Notes under the pieces: generated by a model
Seen by the model: the letters and a program-made list of their open reading frames with translations, nothing else
The model's database searches: none
What the model was told of the DNA's origin: nothing
Shown: positions 15,519 to 24,203 of the stretch, one piece after another
Layout: each line of letters opens with the position of its first letter
How positions within the stretch are numbered: position 1 is the first letter of the stretch
IMG/VR virus record: IMGVR_UViG_3300030389_001639
Location: 1 to 26,240 of that record
DNA: 26,240 nt
DNA from: a virus
Direction: 5' to 3' (one strand)
Translations under genes and position numbers: made by a program

Positions 15519-18500
15519 ATGGCAATACCTGACGAACAAATTCAAGACGCTTTAAATACCAATGAAGCTAAAATTGCGAGTACAAGACCTGATGTTAGTG
15601 AAAATATCCAGGTAGCTGGTAAAGGAAAAGCACTTTTACCAATTATAGATTCATTGAGTAAAATTCTTAAAAGAGAAGAAAAAGGCGGTGTAAGTGGATC
15701 TGTGTCAGGAAGTGACACAACACAAAGAGTTCCTGAGCCTGGTACAGAAACTTTATTAAAAGAGGGTGAATCTTACGAGGATGTACAAAAAAAATTAACA
15801 CCTGGAGTGTTAACTGAAGAAGGTGCAGAAAGATTTTCAAAAGCTGGATTTAGTGCAAAGGCTGTTAACCCTGAAGAAGATGTAATTGGTATAGCAAAAG
15901 AAGCAGCTGAAACAGAAGCTACACTAAAAGCAAAAGCTGCTCATAGAACTAATTTTAGACAAGGATTAGCTGACGAAGGTAACGTCAAAGATTATCTTGA
16001 AATAAAAGATAAGAACTTAATATCAGGTGATACTGGTTTAGATTTTAATTTTAACAATTTTGATAGTGGTGCAGATGTCACGAAAGCAATTAACTCTATT
16101 AGCGAAATTTTCGCAGATACTCAACAAGTTGAAAAAAGGGGTATCAAAACAAACAAAGAAACTATTGACGAAGCTTCGAGCCTTCTTGCGGATGAAATAG
16201 GATTTACAAAAAAACTTTTAAATAAAAAAGTTGGTCAGCTGTTAAATGCAGAACAAATGACAGCTGCTCGATATTTATTACAAAAATCAGCTGCTCGATT
16301 AGAAGAACTTGCAAAAAAAATTGAAAGTGGAAATGCAAGTCCAAATGACATGGTTGCTTTTAGAAGGCAAATGTCAATTCATGCTGGTATACAAATGAAG
16401 GTAAAAGGGGCGCAAACTGAAATTGCCAGGGCATTGCAATCTTTTAAAATTCAAACTGGTACAAATCAGCCATTAGTCCAGGCACAAGTTATTCTTGATG
16501 AAACTGGCGGAACAGATCTTGTTCAAAAAATGGCAAAAGGTTATTTAGATGCTGTTAAAGAAGGTGGACAAGCTAATGGTAATAAATATGTTGCTGGTGC
16601 ATGGTATCAAAAATTAGGTGATGTATGGCAAGAGGTATACATAAATGGGTTACTAAGCTGGGCGCCTACACATTTAAAAAACGCTTTGGCTACGCCTTTA
16701 TTTATGATTTACAATTCAATGGCAGATATTCTTGCAGCTGGTATTGGAACAACTGTTAGACTAGGGCAAAAAACACTTGGCAAACAAGTAAACCCTGAAG
16801 GTGTTTTTTTTGAAGATATATTTGCTAGATATTATGGTTATCATAAATCTTTGAGAGATGCGTACATTGTGATGGCTAAAACATTTAAAACTGGCGTACC
16901 AGCAGATGTTTTAAATAAAATTGAAAATAGTAATTACAAAGCAATAGATGCTGAAACATTAAATTTATCAGGTGACCTTGGTAAAGCTGTTGATTTATTA
17001 GGTAAAATCATTAGATACCCAGGAACTGCTTTACAAGCTGCTGACGATTTTTGGAGAGTAATTTCAAGTCGTGGTGAATTGTATGAACAAGCTGTAAGGC
17101 AAGTTAGAAAGTCAAAAGCTTTAGGTAAATCCAATGATGATTCAGTAGATGATGCATTAATGGTTTTATTAGATCCTAAATTTAAATCTGATGAATTAGA
17201 TAATGCAGCTAGATATGTTACAATGACAAGTGATTTAGGTGATGGATTACTTGGTGGATTAACTAAAAATATTAGAAGAGGATTTATTGGTAAATTGTTA
17301 ATGCCTTTTGCCAAGGCGCCAACAAACAGTATGCTTAGAGTTGCAGAAGGTCATCCTTTAATAAATGCAGCTTTATTACTTACACCAAGCCGCAGCCAGG
17401 TAAGAGATAATATACTTGGTAAAAATGGTGCAAGAATACAACAAAGAACAATGGGCAAAATGTCTTTGGGTGCAATGACATTATCAATGTTCCATGAGTA
17501 TGCATTAAATGGACAACTAACTGGATCTTATCCAAGAGATAAACAAGCACAAAAAATGTTACCTCCTGGGTGGCAGCCTTACAGTATTGTATTTAGAGCA
17601 GAAGGTTTTCCAACTGATGAAGATGGTGACGTTTTGCCAATGTACAATAGGGAAACTGGATTACCAAATGGTAAACTTGTTTATGTTAGCTATCAAGGTT
17701 TAGAACCAGTAAGTGCATTTTTAGGTATTGCCGCAAGTACCGCTCAATATCAAACTATGTTTTATGATCCTGAAGATCGTATGAATTTAATATCTGCTAG
17801 TGTTTTGGCAACATATGATTATTTTAGAGATCTTCCTTTTTTACAAGGTCTAGGATCTATAGCTAGAGCAATCGAATATGGTGACCCTGGATTAATAGTA
17901 GATAGTCCTCTTGGTAGTATGGTAGGTGCATTGCCCTTGCCTTATTCAAGTGCAGTAAGAAATATATCTAAACTTACAAAAGAAGAAGAGGGCGTGGATG
18001 GTCAAGGAACTATAATACCAAGAAAAACCCCAGCTGTTCCTGGACAATATTACAGCATAGCTGATGTTGAAAAGTTATTTGAAGATAGTAAAAAAACAGA
18101 TAACCCATTCGCTGAAACACCTTATGGATTGGTTGGAACTTTAAAAAATATTGATGGTGATAGTGCCGCACAATTTTTTTACGACAACATGGCATATGGT
18201 TGGAATCAACAAGTAATGACATTGCCATATGTTAAAGGTGTAGAAGAAAAGTTTGCATACAAATATGATATGCTTGGATTTAAAAAAGAGCGTGGTGTTC
18301 CATTTAGTGTGAATCCAATACTTGCTATGTGGAATAGTATTACGCCTTTTAGAATGTCTTATGGTGTAGAAGAAATAGAGCCTTATCATGCAGAACTTAT
18401 TAGATTGGGCGCACCTCTGACAGAAGAAAAAAAACGAATGAGAGGTATATCTCTTGATGACATTAGAAGAGGACAACTTACTGAAATAGCTAAAAACCAG

Positions 18501-18767
18501 GTTATGTTACCTTTAAGAATAAAAGGTTCACTAAAAGGTCAAGGCGGTTATACATTTAGAGATTATTTAAAAATATTAATGATCAACCCTGAATATGTAA
18601 AAGCAAACGATGATGAAAAAATACAAATGATTAAAAATGCAGAAAGATTTTTTTATGAAGCTGCTTTACCAATTCTTTTAGCTTCACCAGGCAATGAAGA
18701 TTTGGCAGATGCATTTAGAGATGAAAGCACAGTTGATCAATCAAGAAAAATTTTAAGAGGACAATAA
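15519..18767 (+). CDS. giant virion protein with LPD38-like region
   Basis: The 1082-aa protein has a polar N-terminal third (Gly/Ser-rich around residues 52-65) with helices. It then carries INGLLSWAPTHLKNALATPL plus a hydrophobic stretch (about 375-410), DFWRVISSRGELYEQAVRQV (about 510-529), and a long region from about 585 with IGKLLMPFAKAPTNSMLRVA, GWQPYSIVF and YVSYQGLEPVSAFLGIAAS. The latter recalls the large polyvalent protein associated domain 38 found in giant phage proteins. ATG 15519 is chosen because it follows the terminator, with GGGAA 5 bases upstream. I infer a gp16-like internal core or ejection role. No transglycosylase motif is evident. Confidence 0.62.
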   Translation: MAIPDEQIQDALNTNEAKIASTRPDVSENIQVAGKGKALLPIIDSLSKILKREEKGGVSGSVSGSDTTQRVPEPGTETLLKEGESYEDVQKKLTPGVLTEEGAERFSKAGFSAKAVNPEEDVIGIAKEAAETEATLKAKAAHRTNFRQGLADEGNVKDYLEIKDKNLISGDTGLDFNFNNFDSGADVTKAINSISEIFADTQQVEKRGIKTNKETIDEASSLLADEIGFTKKLLNKKVGQLLNAEQMTAARYLLQKSAARLEELAKKIESGNASPNDMVAFRRQMSIHAGIQMKVKGAQTEIARALQSFKIQTGTNQPLVQAQVILDETGGTDLVQKMAKGYLDAVKEGGQANGNKYVAGAWYQKLGDVWQEVYINGLLSWAPTHLKNALATPLFMIYNSMADILAAGIGTTVRLGQKTLGKQVNPEGVFFEDIFARYYGYHKSLRDAYIVMAKTFKTGVPADVLNKIENSNYKAIDAETLNLSGDLGKAVDLLGKIIRYPGTALQAADDFWRVISSRGELYEQAVRQVRKSKALGKSNDDSVDDALMVLLDPKFKSDELDNAARYVTMTSDLGDGLLGGLTKNIRRGFIGKLLMPFAKAPTNSMLRVAEGHPLINAALLLTPSRSQVRDNILGKNGARIQQRTMGKMSLGAMTLSMFHEYALNGQLTGSYPRDKQAQKMLPPGWQPYSIVFRAEGFPTDEDGDVLPMYNRETGLPNGKLVYVSYQGLEPVSAFLGIAASTAQYQTMFYDPEDRMNLISASVLATYDYFRDLPFLQGLGSIARAIEYGDPGLIVDSPLGSMVGALPLPYSSAVRNISKLTKEEEGVDGQGTIIPRKTPAVPGQYYSIADVEKLFEDSKKTDNPFAETPYGLVGTLKNIDGDSAAQFFYDNMAYGWNQQVMTLPYVKGVEEKFAYKYDMLGFKKERGVPFSVNPILAMWNSITPFRMSYGVEEIEPYHAELIRLGAPLTEEKKRMRGISLDDIRRGQLTEIAKNQVMLPLRIKGSLKGQGGYTFRDYLKILMINPEYVKANDDEKIQMIKNAERFFYEAALPILLASPGNEDLADAFRDESTVDQSRKILRGQ

Positions 18768-18768
18768 T

Positions 18769-20166
18769 ATGGCAATATCCAGTACTACTACAAAAAATAG
18801 TGCTAGTGCAAATGGAACCCAACATTCTTTTCCATATAGTTTTAAAATATTTGCTGATGGTGATTTAACTGTAATTGTTCGATCAGCAAATGGTACAGAA
18901 ACAGTTAAATCTTTAAATACAGATTACATAGTTACAAATGCTGGTAATGCAAATGGTGGTAATGTTTTATTTAAATTTAATACTGGTAATTCAAATGATG
19001 CTCACTTTTCGTCATCTGACAAAAGACCGCAAAGTGGAGAAACAGTTTTAATTAGAAGAAATTTAACACTTACCCAGGGAACTGATTATGTAGAAAATGA
19101 TCCATTCCCAGCTGAAAGTCATGAAAACGCTCTTGATAGAATTACTATGATTGCTCAACAGCTACAAGAAGCTATTGATCGATCACTAAAAATATCAAGA
19201 ACAAATACAATGACTAGCACAGAATTTACTGTTGGTGCTACTGATCGTGCTAATAAAATACTGTCTTTTGATAGTACTGGTGAACTTACCATTACTACTG
19301 CGATTGGAACGTCACGAGGTAACTGGGCAGCTAGTACAGCTTATGCTGAAAGAGATATTGTAAAAGACACAAGCACTAATAATATATTTATTGTTAATAC
19401 TGCTCATACATCAAGCGGATCACAACCGCTTACAACAAATGCTAATAGTGCAAAATACACTTTATTAGTTGATGCGGCTACTGCAACAACAGCTTCAGCG
19501 GATGCCCAAAAATTAGCAATAAATGCTGAAGATTCCCAGTTCACTCTTTCAGGTGGTACTCAAGGTTTTTCAGCTTTACACTATGCAGCTAAAGCAGCCG
19601 CTAGTGCAACGTCAGCTGCTACTGCAACAGTAAACGTACAGCTTGCAGAAGATTTTGCAACAAAGACAACTGGTGAAGTTGTAGCTGGTACTGGTAAGTT
19701 TAGTTCTGAAGCACACGCTTTGGGTGGTACTGGAGTTACCAATCAGGTTGGTGCGTCAAAAGAATGGGCAATAAATCCTGGTGCTGTTGATAGTTCAGGT
19801 GAGTTTAGTTCAAAAGCCTATGCAGTAAGTGGATCAACAATCAATGCTGGGTCTGCAAAAAACTGGGCATTAGGTGGTGGTAATAGTTTTGCTACAAATA
19901 CAACAATAGGAAATACTGGATTATATTCTGCAAAATATTATGCAGAACAAGCAGCTGCATCCCAGGATGCTTTTGATGATGTTTATTTAGGATCTAAATC
20001 CTCAGATCCCTCTGTTGATAATGACGGAAATGCTCTTCAAACTGGAGCTTTGTATTATTCGAGTAGTGAGGGAAAATTAAAATTTTATAACGGATCCGCA
20101 TGGGTTGCTGTCGAGGGCGGCGGTGCTTCAGCTGGGTTCTCTATAGCAATGTCTGTTGCATTATAG
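18769..20166 (+). CDS. tail fibre protein with T7 gp17-like N-terminal domain
   Basis: The 465-aa protein starts with the tail-attachment domain known from T7-like fibres: NGTQHSFPYSFKIF, LNTDYIVT, GETVLIRRNLTLTQGTDYVEND and ESHENALDRITMIAQQLQEAIDRSLKIS (residues about 20-145). After a linker (NWAASTAYAERDIV, about 184) come Ala-rich helical repeats (YAAKAAASATSAATATV, about 271) and related units SKEWAIN, AKNWALG and SAKYYAEQAAAS. The end carries ALYYSSSEGKLKFYNGSAWVAV. It should be a trimer attached to the tail and serve as anchor for smaller fibres. AGAGGA lies 8 bases before the ATG. Confidence 0.85.
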   Translation: MAISSTTTKNSASANGTQHSFPYSFKIFADGDLTVIVRSANGTETVKSLNTDYIVTNAGNANGGNVLFKFNTGNSNDAHFSSSDKRPQSGETVLIRRNLTLTQGTDYVENDPFPAESHENALDRITMIAQQLQEAIDRSLKISRTNTMTSTEFTVGATDRANKILSFDSTGELTITTAIGTSRGNWAASTAYAERDIVKDTSTNNIFIVNTAHTSSGSQPLTTNANSAKYTLLVDAATATTASADAQKLAINAEDSQFTLSGGTQGFSALHYAAKAAASATSAATATVNVQLAEDFATKTTGEVVAGTGKFSSEAHALGGTGVTNQVGASKEWAINPGAVDSSGEFSSKAYAVSGSTINAGSAKNWALGGGNSFATNTTIGNTGLYSAKYYAEQAAASQDAFDDVYLGSKSSDPSVDNDGNALQTGALYYSSSEGKLKFYNGSAWVAVEGGGASAGFSIAMSVAL

Positions 20167-20175
20167 GAGTAAAAA

Positions 20176-20826
20176 ATGGCACAAGATTTTGAAAGAAACT
20201 TTATAACCAATATTGGCACAATTGCCCAGGACATACCTAATGGATCTGACTTTGGCAGCGACAATACAATCATTGGTATTCATATGGCAAACAAAACAGA
20301 CAATGCCATAACAGCTTCTTGTTTTATGACATCAAGTGCATTTACTGGTAATACTGGTGATCCTTTTGCAATTACAGTTACAGTAGTATCAAGTCAATAT
20401 TTACTTGATGGTGTAGTCAGACCTCATATTACATTGTTAAAAGGTTTTACATACGTTTTTAGTTATCCGTCAGCACATCCATTTTCATTGTCAACAACTT
20501 CTGATGGTACTCATAATAGTGGTTCTGAATACACAACTGGTGTTACAAGAGATACAAATGCAAATACTTTAACTGTAGTTGTGTCCTCTTCTACTCCGTC
20601 TACCTTATATTATTATTGTGGCAATCATGCAAATCATGGAGGTCAGATCACAGTTACGGATGTTCATTATTTAATTAAAGATGCACCAATACCAGCTAAT
20701 AGTGCATTACAAGTTTTAGATGGTGGTGCAAAACTTGTTGTTCAAAGTGGTGATAGAATGTTTTTTCAATCGAGTACAGTAACAAGCCTAGATGTTTGGG
20801 TTTCAAGAGTGGATGCAATAAGCTAA
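20176..20826 (+). CDS. fibre-associated protein with cupredoxin-like insert
   Basis: The 216-aa protein has N-terminal and C-terminal parts (NFITNIGTIAQDIPNG and IPANSALQVLDGGAKLVVQSGDRMFF) resembling small virion stabilising modules. Between them, about residues 75-160, lies a plastocyanin-like segment: GFTYVFSYPSAHPFSLSTTS and YYYCGNHANHGGQITV. The copper-ligand layout is His101 (HPF), Cys148, His151, and His154 where type 1 sites usually have Met (CxxHxxM). Similar segments ending YYYCxNHxxMGG are known to me from marine phage structural proteins. An AGGAG site overlaps the previous stop. Whether copper is bound is unknown; the fold may be only a beta-sandwich adhesin. Confidence 0.7.
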   Translation: MAQDFERNFITNIGTIAQDIPNGSDFGSDNTIIGIHMANKTDNAITASCFMTSSAFTGNTGDPFAITVTVVSSQYLLDGVVRPHITLLKGFTYVFSYPSAHPFSLSTTSDGTHNSGSEYTTGVTRDTNANTLTVVVSSSTPSTLYYYCGNHANHGGQITVTDVHYLIKDAPIPANSALQVLDGGAKLVVQSGDRMFFQSSTVTSLDVWVSRVDAIS

Positions 20827-21752
20827 TGGCATATATAGGAAATCCAGTAGACACAGCATTTACAAGTTTAGAAAAGCAAGACTTTTCTAATCCTAGTGGT
20901 ACAAGTCTTACACTTGCTCATGCAGTAGCTAATGCTAATGACATTGCATTGTATATTAACAATGTTAGACAAGAACCTACAGAAGCCTACTCTGTCAATG
21001 GCACAACAGTTACGCTTACTGGTAGTGTATCTAACTCAGATGATATCTATGTTATTTATTTAGCAAGAGCAGTACAAACAACTGTTCCACCAGATAGTAG
21101 TGTAAGTACTACAAAGATAGCTGATGATGCTATAACAACTGCTAAGATAGCTGATAATGCAGTTACTTCTGCACAGATAGCAAGCGGTGCAGTAGATATA
21201 CCAGGATATAAATTCATTGCAAAACAATCAATAGACATTGGGGGAACTGCTGCTTTTTCTTTGCTTTTTAATAATACAGTAGTTACTTCTGCGTTTAATA
21301 ATTATAGACTTGTTTTTAACAATATACGCCCAACAAATAATGGCAGTCAATTATACCTCAGATGTAGTATAGACAATGGTAATTCAGGATTGTCAAATGC
21401 TCAAGGTCAAAAAACTTACTTCAGACTGGATGATGGTGCAACTGGTAGTGAGGATGATGACAACATGAATACACATGAAATTGCTACGAATGTAGGTAGC
21501 GATCAATATGATGGTGTTACTGGAATAGTAGACATTTTTGGTACTGGTAATAATGCAATAAATTTACAAAGAACGATGGTTATACAATCAAGGGCAACTG
21601 GTCGTGAAGATAGTAACTGGTATAAGTGGGATGGTGCAGCTTATGTTACCGCTGGAACAAGATCCTCAATGGTAAATTGCATATTTTTATTGTTTAATGC
21701 TGGTAACATTGCAGATGGTAGTGTTTGTTTATATGGAATGAATGAGGGTTAA
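20826..21752 (+). CDS. short tail fibre / adhesin with KIADxAI repeat
   Basis: The 308-aa protein has an N-terminal beta module (TSLTLAHAVANANDIALYIN, then EAYSVNGTTVTLTGSVSNSD and IYVIYLARA, residues about 25-90). A repeat region follows, TTKIADDAITTAKIADNAV plus TSAQIASGAV (about 96-125), a pattern that forms trimeric fibre shafts. The C-terminal part (about 130-308) is a beta-rich receptor-binding-type domain. ATG 20826 shares one base with the previous stop; no separate ribosome site is seen, so re-initiation is likely. The N-terminal module recurs in the gene at 22693. The receptor cannot be inferred. Confidence 0.72.
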   Translation: MAYIGNPVDTAFTSLEKQDFSNPSGTSLTLAHAVANANDIALYINNVRQEPTEAYSVNGTTVTLTGSVSNSDDIYVIYLARAVQTTVPPDSSVSTTKIADDAITTAKIADNAVTSAQIASGAVDIPGYKFIAKQSIDIGGTAAFSLLFNNTVVTSAFNNYRLVFNNIRPTNNGSQLYLRCSIDNGNSGLSNAQGQKTYFRLDDGATGSEDDDNMNTHEIATNVGSDQYDGVTGIVDIFGTGNNAINLQRTMVIQSRATGREDSNWYKWDGAAYVTAGTRSSMVNCIFLLFNAGNIADGSVCLYGMNEG

Positions 21753-21754
21753 TT

Positions 21755-22399
21755 ATGGCATTAAGTAAGATACAAGCAGAATCAATGAACTTAGCAGATA
21801 CTTTTGCTTTTACTGGTACTGTGAGTGGTGCTAGTGATTTAGAACTATTAAATACAACTACATCTACAGATGGCGTTAATACTATTGAATTAAATGATAT
21901 ATTTAGCACCACTTATAGATATTACAAAATTGTTTGTACTGACCTTGCTTTAAAAGAAGGTACTGGTAATGAACATGATGGAGATGCAAAATTATATTCC
22001 AGAATTAAATTAAGTGGTCAAAGCAGTTATGATAGTGGTTCATCTAATTATACAAGAAGATCAGTAACATTTAGTAACGCTAATAATAATTATAGTGGCA
22101 ATAGTAGTGGTGGTGCTAGTGATTGGTTAATAACTCCATCTGGTGCAGTAGAAGACGGACAATATAATTCTTATCCAATGAATATTAAATTTGATGTTTA
22201 TAACCCATCAAGTACTAATACATCACAAGCTGTATATATGAGATTTGAATTAAGTTATTATAGCTATCATCCTTATAGAATTGGTAATTGGGGGCATTTA
22301 TTTCATGCAAATAATAATTGGACTGGTTTAAGTTTATTTTGGGGTGGTAGTGGGCAGTTTCATGCTGGTGCAGTTTTTAAAGTATACGGATTCAAATAA
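21755..22399 (+). CDS. short tail fibre / adhesin, Asn/Ser/Tyr-rich
   Basis: The 214-aa protein opens MALSKIQAESMNLADTFAFTGTVSGASD, an adaptor phrase common in marine phage fibre proteins. It continues as a beta-rich domain with many Asn, Ser and Tyr residues (around 85-125), aromatic patches (RIGNWGHLFHANNNW, SLFWGGSGQFH) and a closing strand VFKVYGFK. The layout suggests a jelly-roll receptor-binding head with a short trimerising start. A GAGGG site 7 bases upstream supports the start. The stop shares one base with the chaperone start (TAATG). Confidence 0.7.
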   Translation: MALSKIQAESMNLADTFAFTGTVSGASDLELLNTTTSTDGVNTIELNDIFSTTYRYYKIVCTDLALKEGTGNEHDGDAKLYSRIKLSGQSSYDSGSSNYTRRSVTFSNANNNYSGNSSGGASDWLITPSGAVEDGQYNSYPMNIKFDVYNPSSTNTSQAVYMRFELSYYSYHPYRIGNWGHLFHANNNWTGLSLFWGGSGQFHAGAVFKVYGFK

Positions 22400-22689
22400 T
22401 GACTAGATATAAACAAATTAATGATAAAAAAGTAGCATTTACAGCAAAAGAAGAAAAAGAAAGAGATGCTGAAGAAAAAGCATGGAATGATGGAAAAGCT
22501 GATAGAGAGTTAGCTGAACTAAGACATGAAAGAACTTCGTTATTAGCTGAAACAGATTATATGGGCAACTCAGATGTTACCATGCCAACTAAATGGAAAA
22601 CATATAGACAAGAATTAAGAGATATAACTAAGAAATTTAAAAGCATGAATGATAAAGATTTTAAGTTTCCAGAGAAACCAAAGGATTAA
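22399..22689 (+). CDS. tail assembly chaperone-like protein
   Basis: The 96-aa protein is highly charged, with coiled helices (residues about 13-45) and a C-terminal motif ERTSLLAETDYMGNSDVTMP followed by WKTYRQELRDI. The pattern 'R..LL..TD......MP..W..YRQ.LRDI' is the signature of the phage tail assembly chaperone family (Phage_tail_APC), small proteins that help fold or attach tail fibres. It is coupled to the preceding adhesin gene by a one-base overlap and lies in the middle of the fibre cassette, so its clients are probably neighbouring fibre proteins. Confidence 0.75.
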   Translation: MTRYKQINDKKVAFTAKEEKERDAEEKAWNDGKADRELAELRHERTSLLAETDYMGNSDVTMPTKWKTYRQELRDITKKFKSMNDKDFKFPEKPKD

Positions 22690-22692
22690 ATT

Positions 22693-23157
22693 ATGCCCTA
22701 TGTTGGACGAGAAAATGTAACTGGCGAGTTCATAAAATTAGATGCTATACCACAAGCAGCTAGTAATACATTTAACTTACAAAGAAGTGGTGCAGCTTTC
22801 GCACCTGGAACAACTGAACAATGTATTGTATCCGTCAATGGTGTGACACAAGCGCCAGGAGATGCTTATAATATATCGGGATCACAGATTGTTTTTACAG
22901 CAACATTATCAGCAAATGATGTTATTGATTACATACTTGTTATGGGTAGTGCTTTATCTAGTGGTGTACCATCAACTGGATCAGTACAAGGCACACATCT
23001 ATCGACTACATTGTTTCGTGATCCTCTAAGAATAAATGATGCAACTATATCAGATAACATAACAATAGGTACATCTGAAAGAGCAATGGTTGCTGGGGAT
23101 ATCACTATTGATAGTGGTAAAACCTTAACAGTAAATGGAGTGTTAACAATTGTCTAA
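22693..23157 (+). CDS. short fibre protein with beta module and beta-helix-like end
   Basis: The 154-aa protein starts MPYVGRENVTGEFIKLDAIP. It carries an N-terminal beta module (CIVSVNGVTQAPGDAYNISG, then IVFTATLSANDVIDYILVMG, residues about 41-82) like that of the gene at 20826, and ends with repeating strands ITIGTSERAMVAGDITIDSG and KTLTVNGVLTIV, which look like the start of a beta-helix. No large receptor domain follows, so it may be an adaptor or shaft stub. AAAGGA lies 9 bases upstream. Its end overlaps the next gene, which starts with TTG, by 8 bases. Confidence 0.68.
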   Translation: MPYVGRENVTGEFIKLDAIPQAASNTFNLQRSGAAFAPGTTEQCIVSVNGVTQAPGDAYNISGSQIVFTATLSANDVIDYILVMGSALSSGVPSTGSVQGTHLSTTLFRDPLRINDATISDNITIGTSERAMVAGDITIDSGKTLTVNGVLTIV

Positions 23158-23635
23158 AATATTTGTAGATACAATAGAGCCAAAGACAAGTGGTGGTGCA
23201 GTACAGATGCCTAGTAAACCATCTTTTTTTGCTCATATGACTGGTGGTAGTTGGGTTGATAATGTTGCTGATGATACTGTTTTACCTTTTAATACAACTT
23301 TGCATAATATAGGTAATCATTATAATACAAGCACTTATAAATTTACTGTACCATTTAATGGAGTTTATTTTTTTTCATTTCAATTATATTTGTCAAATGG
23401 TGGTGGTAGCCAATATGCAGGTATTGGAAAAAATGGTTCACTTTTAACTACTGGAAACGGAGATAATTATCCTTTAATTGGTATATTTCAAAATACTGGT
23501 GCTTCAGATTATACAAAAACAGCAAATGGTACTTTAAATTTAAGTGTAGGTGATACGATAGATGTAAGAGCAATAAGTACAACAACAGACTATTTTACGG
23601 CTGTATGTAATTTTCATGGATTTTTTATAGGATAA
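23150..23635 (+). CDS. C1q-like fibre head protein, TTG start
   Basis: The 161-aa protein starts MSKIFVDTIEPKTSGGAVQMP, a short trimerising adaptor. A C1q/TNF-like domain follows (residues about 25-160): FFAHMTGGSWV, LPFNTTLHNIGNHYNTSTYKF, VPFNGVYFFSFQLY and LNLSVGDTIDVRA, with final FHGFFIG. That strand order, with 'G.YN..T..FT.P..G.Y.F' and 'L..GD...V', is characteristic of C1q-like heads, which are trimers. The start codon is TTG at 23150, since no ATG precedes the adaptor and the phrase is conserved in similar proteins. TGGAG lies about 12 bases upstream. Confidence 0.75.
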   Translation: MSKIFVDTIEPKTSGGAVQMPSKPSFFAHMTGGSWVDNVADDTVLPFNTTLHNIGNHYNTSTYKFTVPFNGVYFFSFQLYLSNGGGSQYAGIGKNGSLLTTGNGDNYPLIGIFQNTGASDYTKTANGTLNLSVGDTIDVRAISTTTDYFTAVCNFHGFFIG

Positions 23636-23642
23636 GTATATG
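23627..23642 (+). promoter_or_regulatory. stop/ribosome-site junction, fibre gene pair 1
   Basis: ATAGGATAAGTATATG holds the last codons of the upstream C1q-like gene (ATA GGA TAA), a ribosome site AGGAT formed by those same bases, and the next ATG. Two near-identical junctions follow at 24189 and 24681. Confidence 0.7.
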
Positions 23643-24197
23643 AGTGGAATTATAAATGCAACAAACTTAGAAGTCGCTAATATAAAAGATAGTACTGGTA
23701 CTAATACTGCTATGACAGTCAATAACAATGGTACAATGACCCCATCAAAGATGTGTTATTCACAATTTGGTATTACTGGATTGCGTGATGCAACATCTTC
23801 TAATGCTGCAATCACTAATTGGACACTTCTTGATACAGCACCATACACAACATTAGGTTCAGCAATAACACATAGTAGTGGTGTATTTACTTTTCCTCAT
23901 ACTGGTAAATTTATCATTACATTAAATTATGAGGGTTATGCAGATGGTGGTGCAAGAATTTATGCTGGTGGGTCAATACAACATTCTTCAGATAGTGGTG
24001 CTAATTATACAATTAAAGCAAGAGGTATTAGTGGGTGTTATACAAATGGTGCTTATTTACATATAACTTGTAAAGTTTTACTTGCTATTACTGACGTATC
24101 AACACATAGAGTTCGTTTTAATGATTATCAAACTGGAAACTTTAAAGTGACAAATTATAGCAATGGAACAATGTGTACATTTGAACAAGTAGGATAA
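23640..24197 (+). CDS. short fibre protein, C1q-like or related beta head
   Basis: The 185-aa protein begins MSGIINATNLEVANIKDSTG followed by TNTAMTVNNNGTMTP, the adaptor phrase seen across marine phage fibre proteins. The head (residues about 40-185) has beta strands FPHTGKFIITLNYEGYA, RIYAGGSIQHSSDSG and THRVRFNDYQTGNF, resembling a C1q-like or related jelly-roll fold but with weaker match than its neighbours. Four Cys residues are present (including two in GCYTNGAYLHITCK). The ribosome site AGGATAA overlaps the previous stop. Confidence 0.65.
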   Translation: MSGIINATNLEVANIKDSTGTNTAMTVNNNGTMTPSKMCYSQFGITGLRDATSSNAAITNWTLLDTAPYTTLGSAITHSSGVFTFPHTGKFIITLNYEGYADGGARIYAGGSIQHSSDSGANYTIKARGISGCYTNGAYLHITCKVLLAITDVSTHRVRFNDYQTGNFKVTNYSNGTMCTFEQVG

Positions 24198-24203
24198 ACT
24201 ATG
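24189..24203 (+). promoter_or_regulatory. stop/ribosome-site junction, fibre gene pair 2
   Basis: GTAGGATAAACTATG: the upstream gene ends GTA GGA TAA and the same bases supply AGGA 8 bases before the next ATG. It is nearly identical to the junctions at 23627 and 24681. Confidence 0.7.

Noticed and set aside
22070-22140. Asn/Ser/Tyr-rich stretch with many AAT and AGT codons as a possible variable region of a diversity-generating retroelement.
   Set aside because: No reverse transcriptase, no template repeat copy and no C-type lectin motif are present in the window; the codons fit general AT-rich usage.
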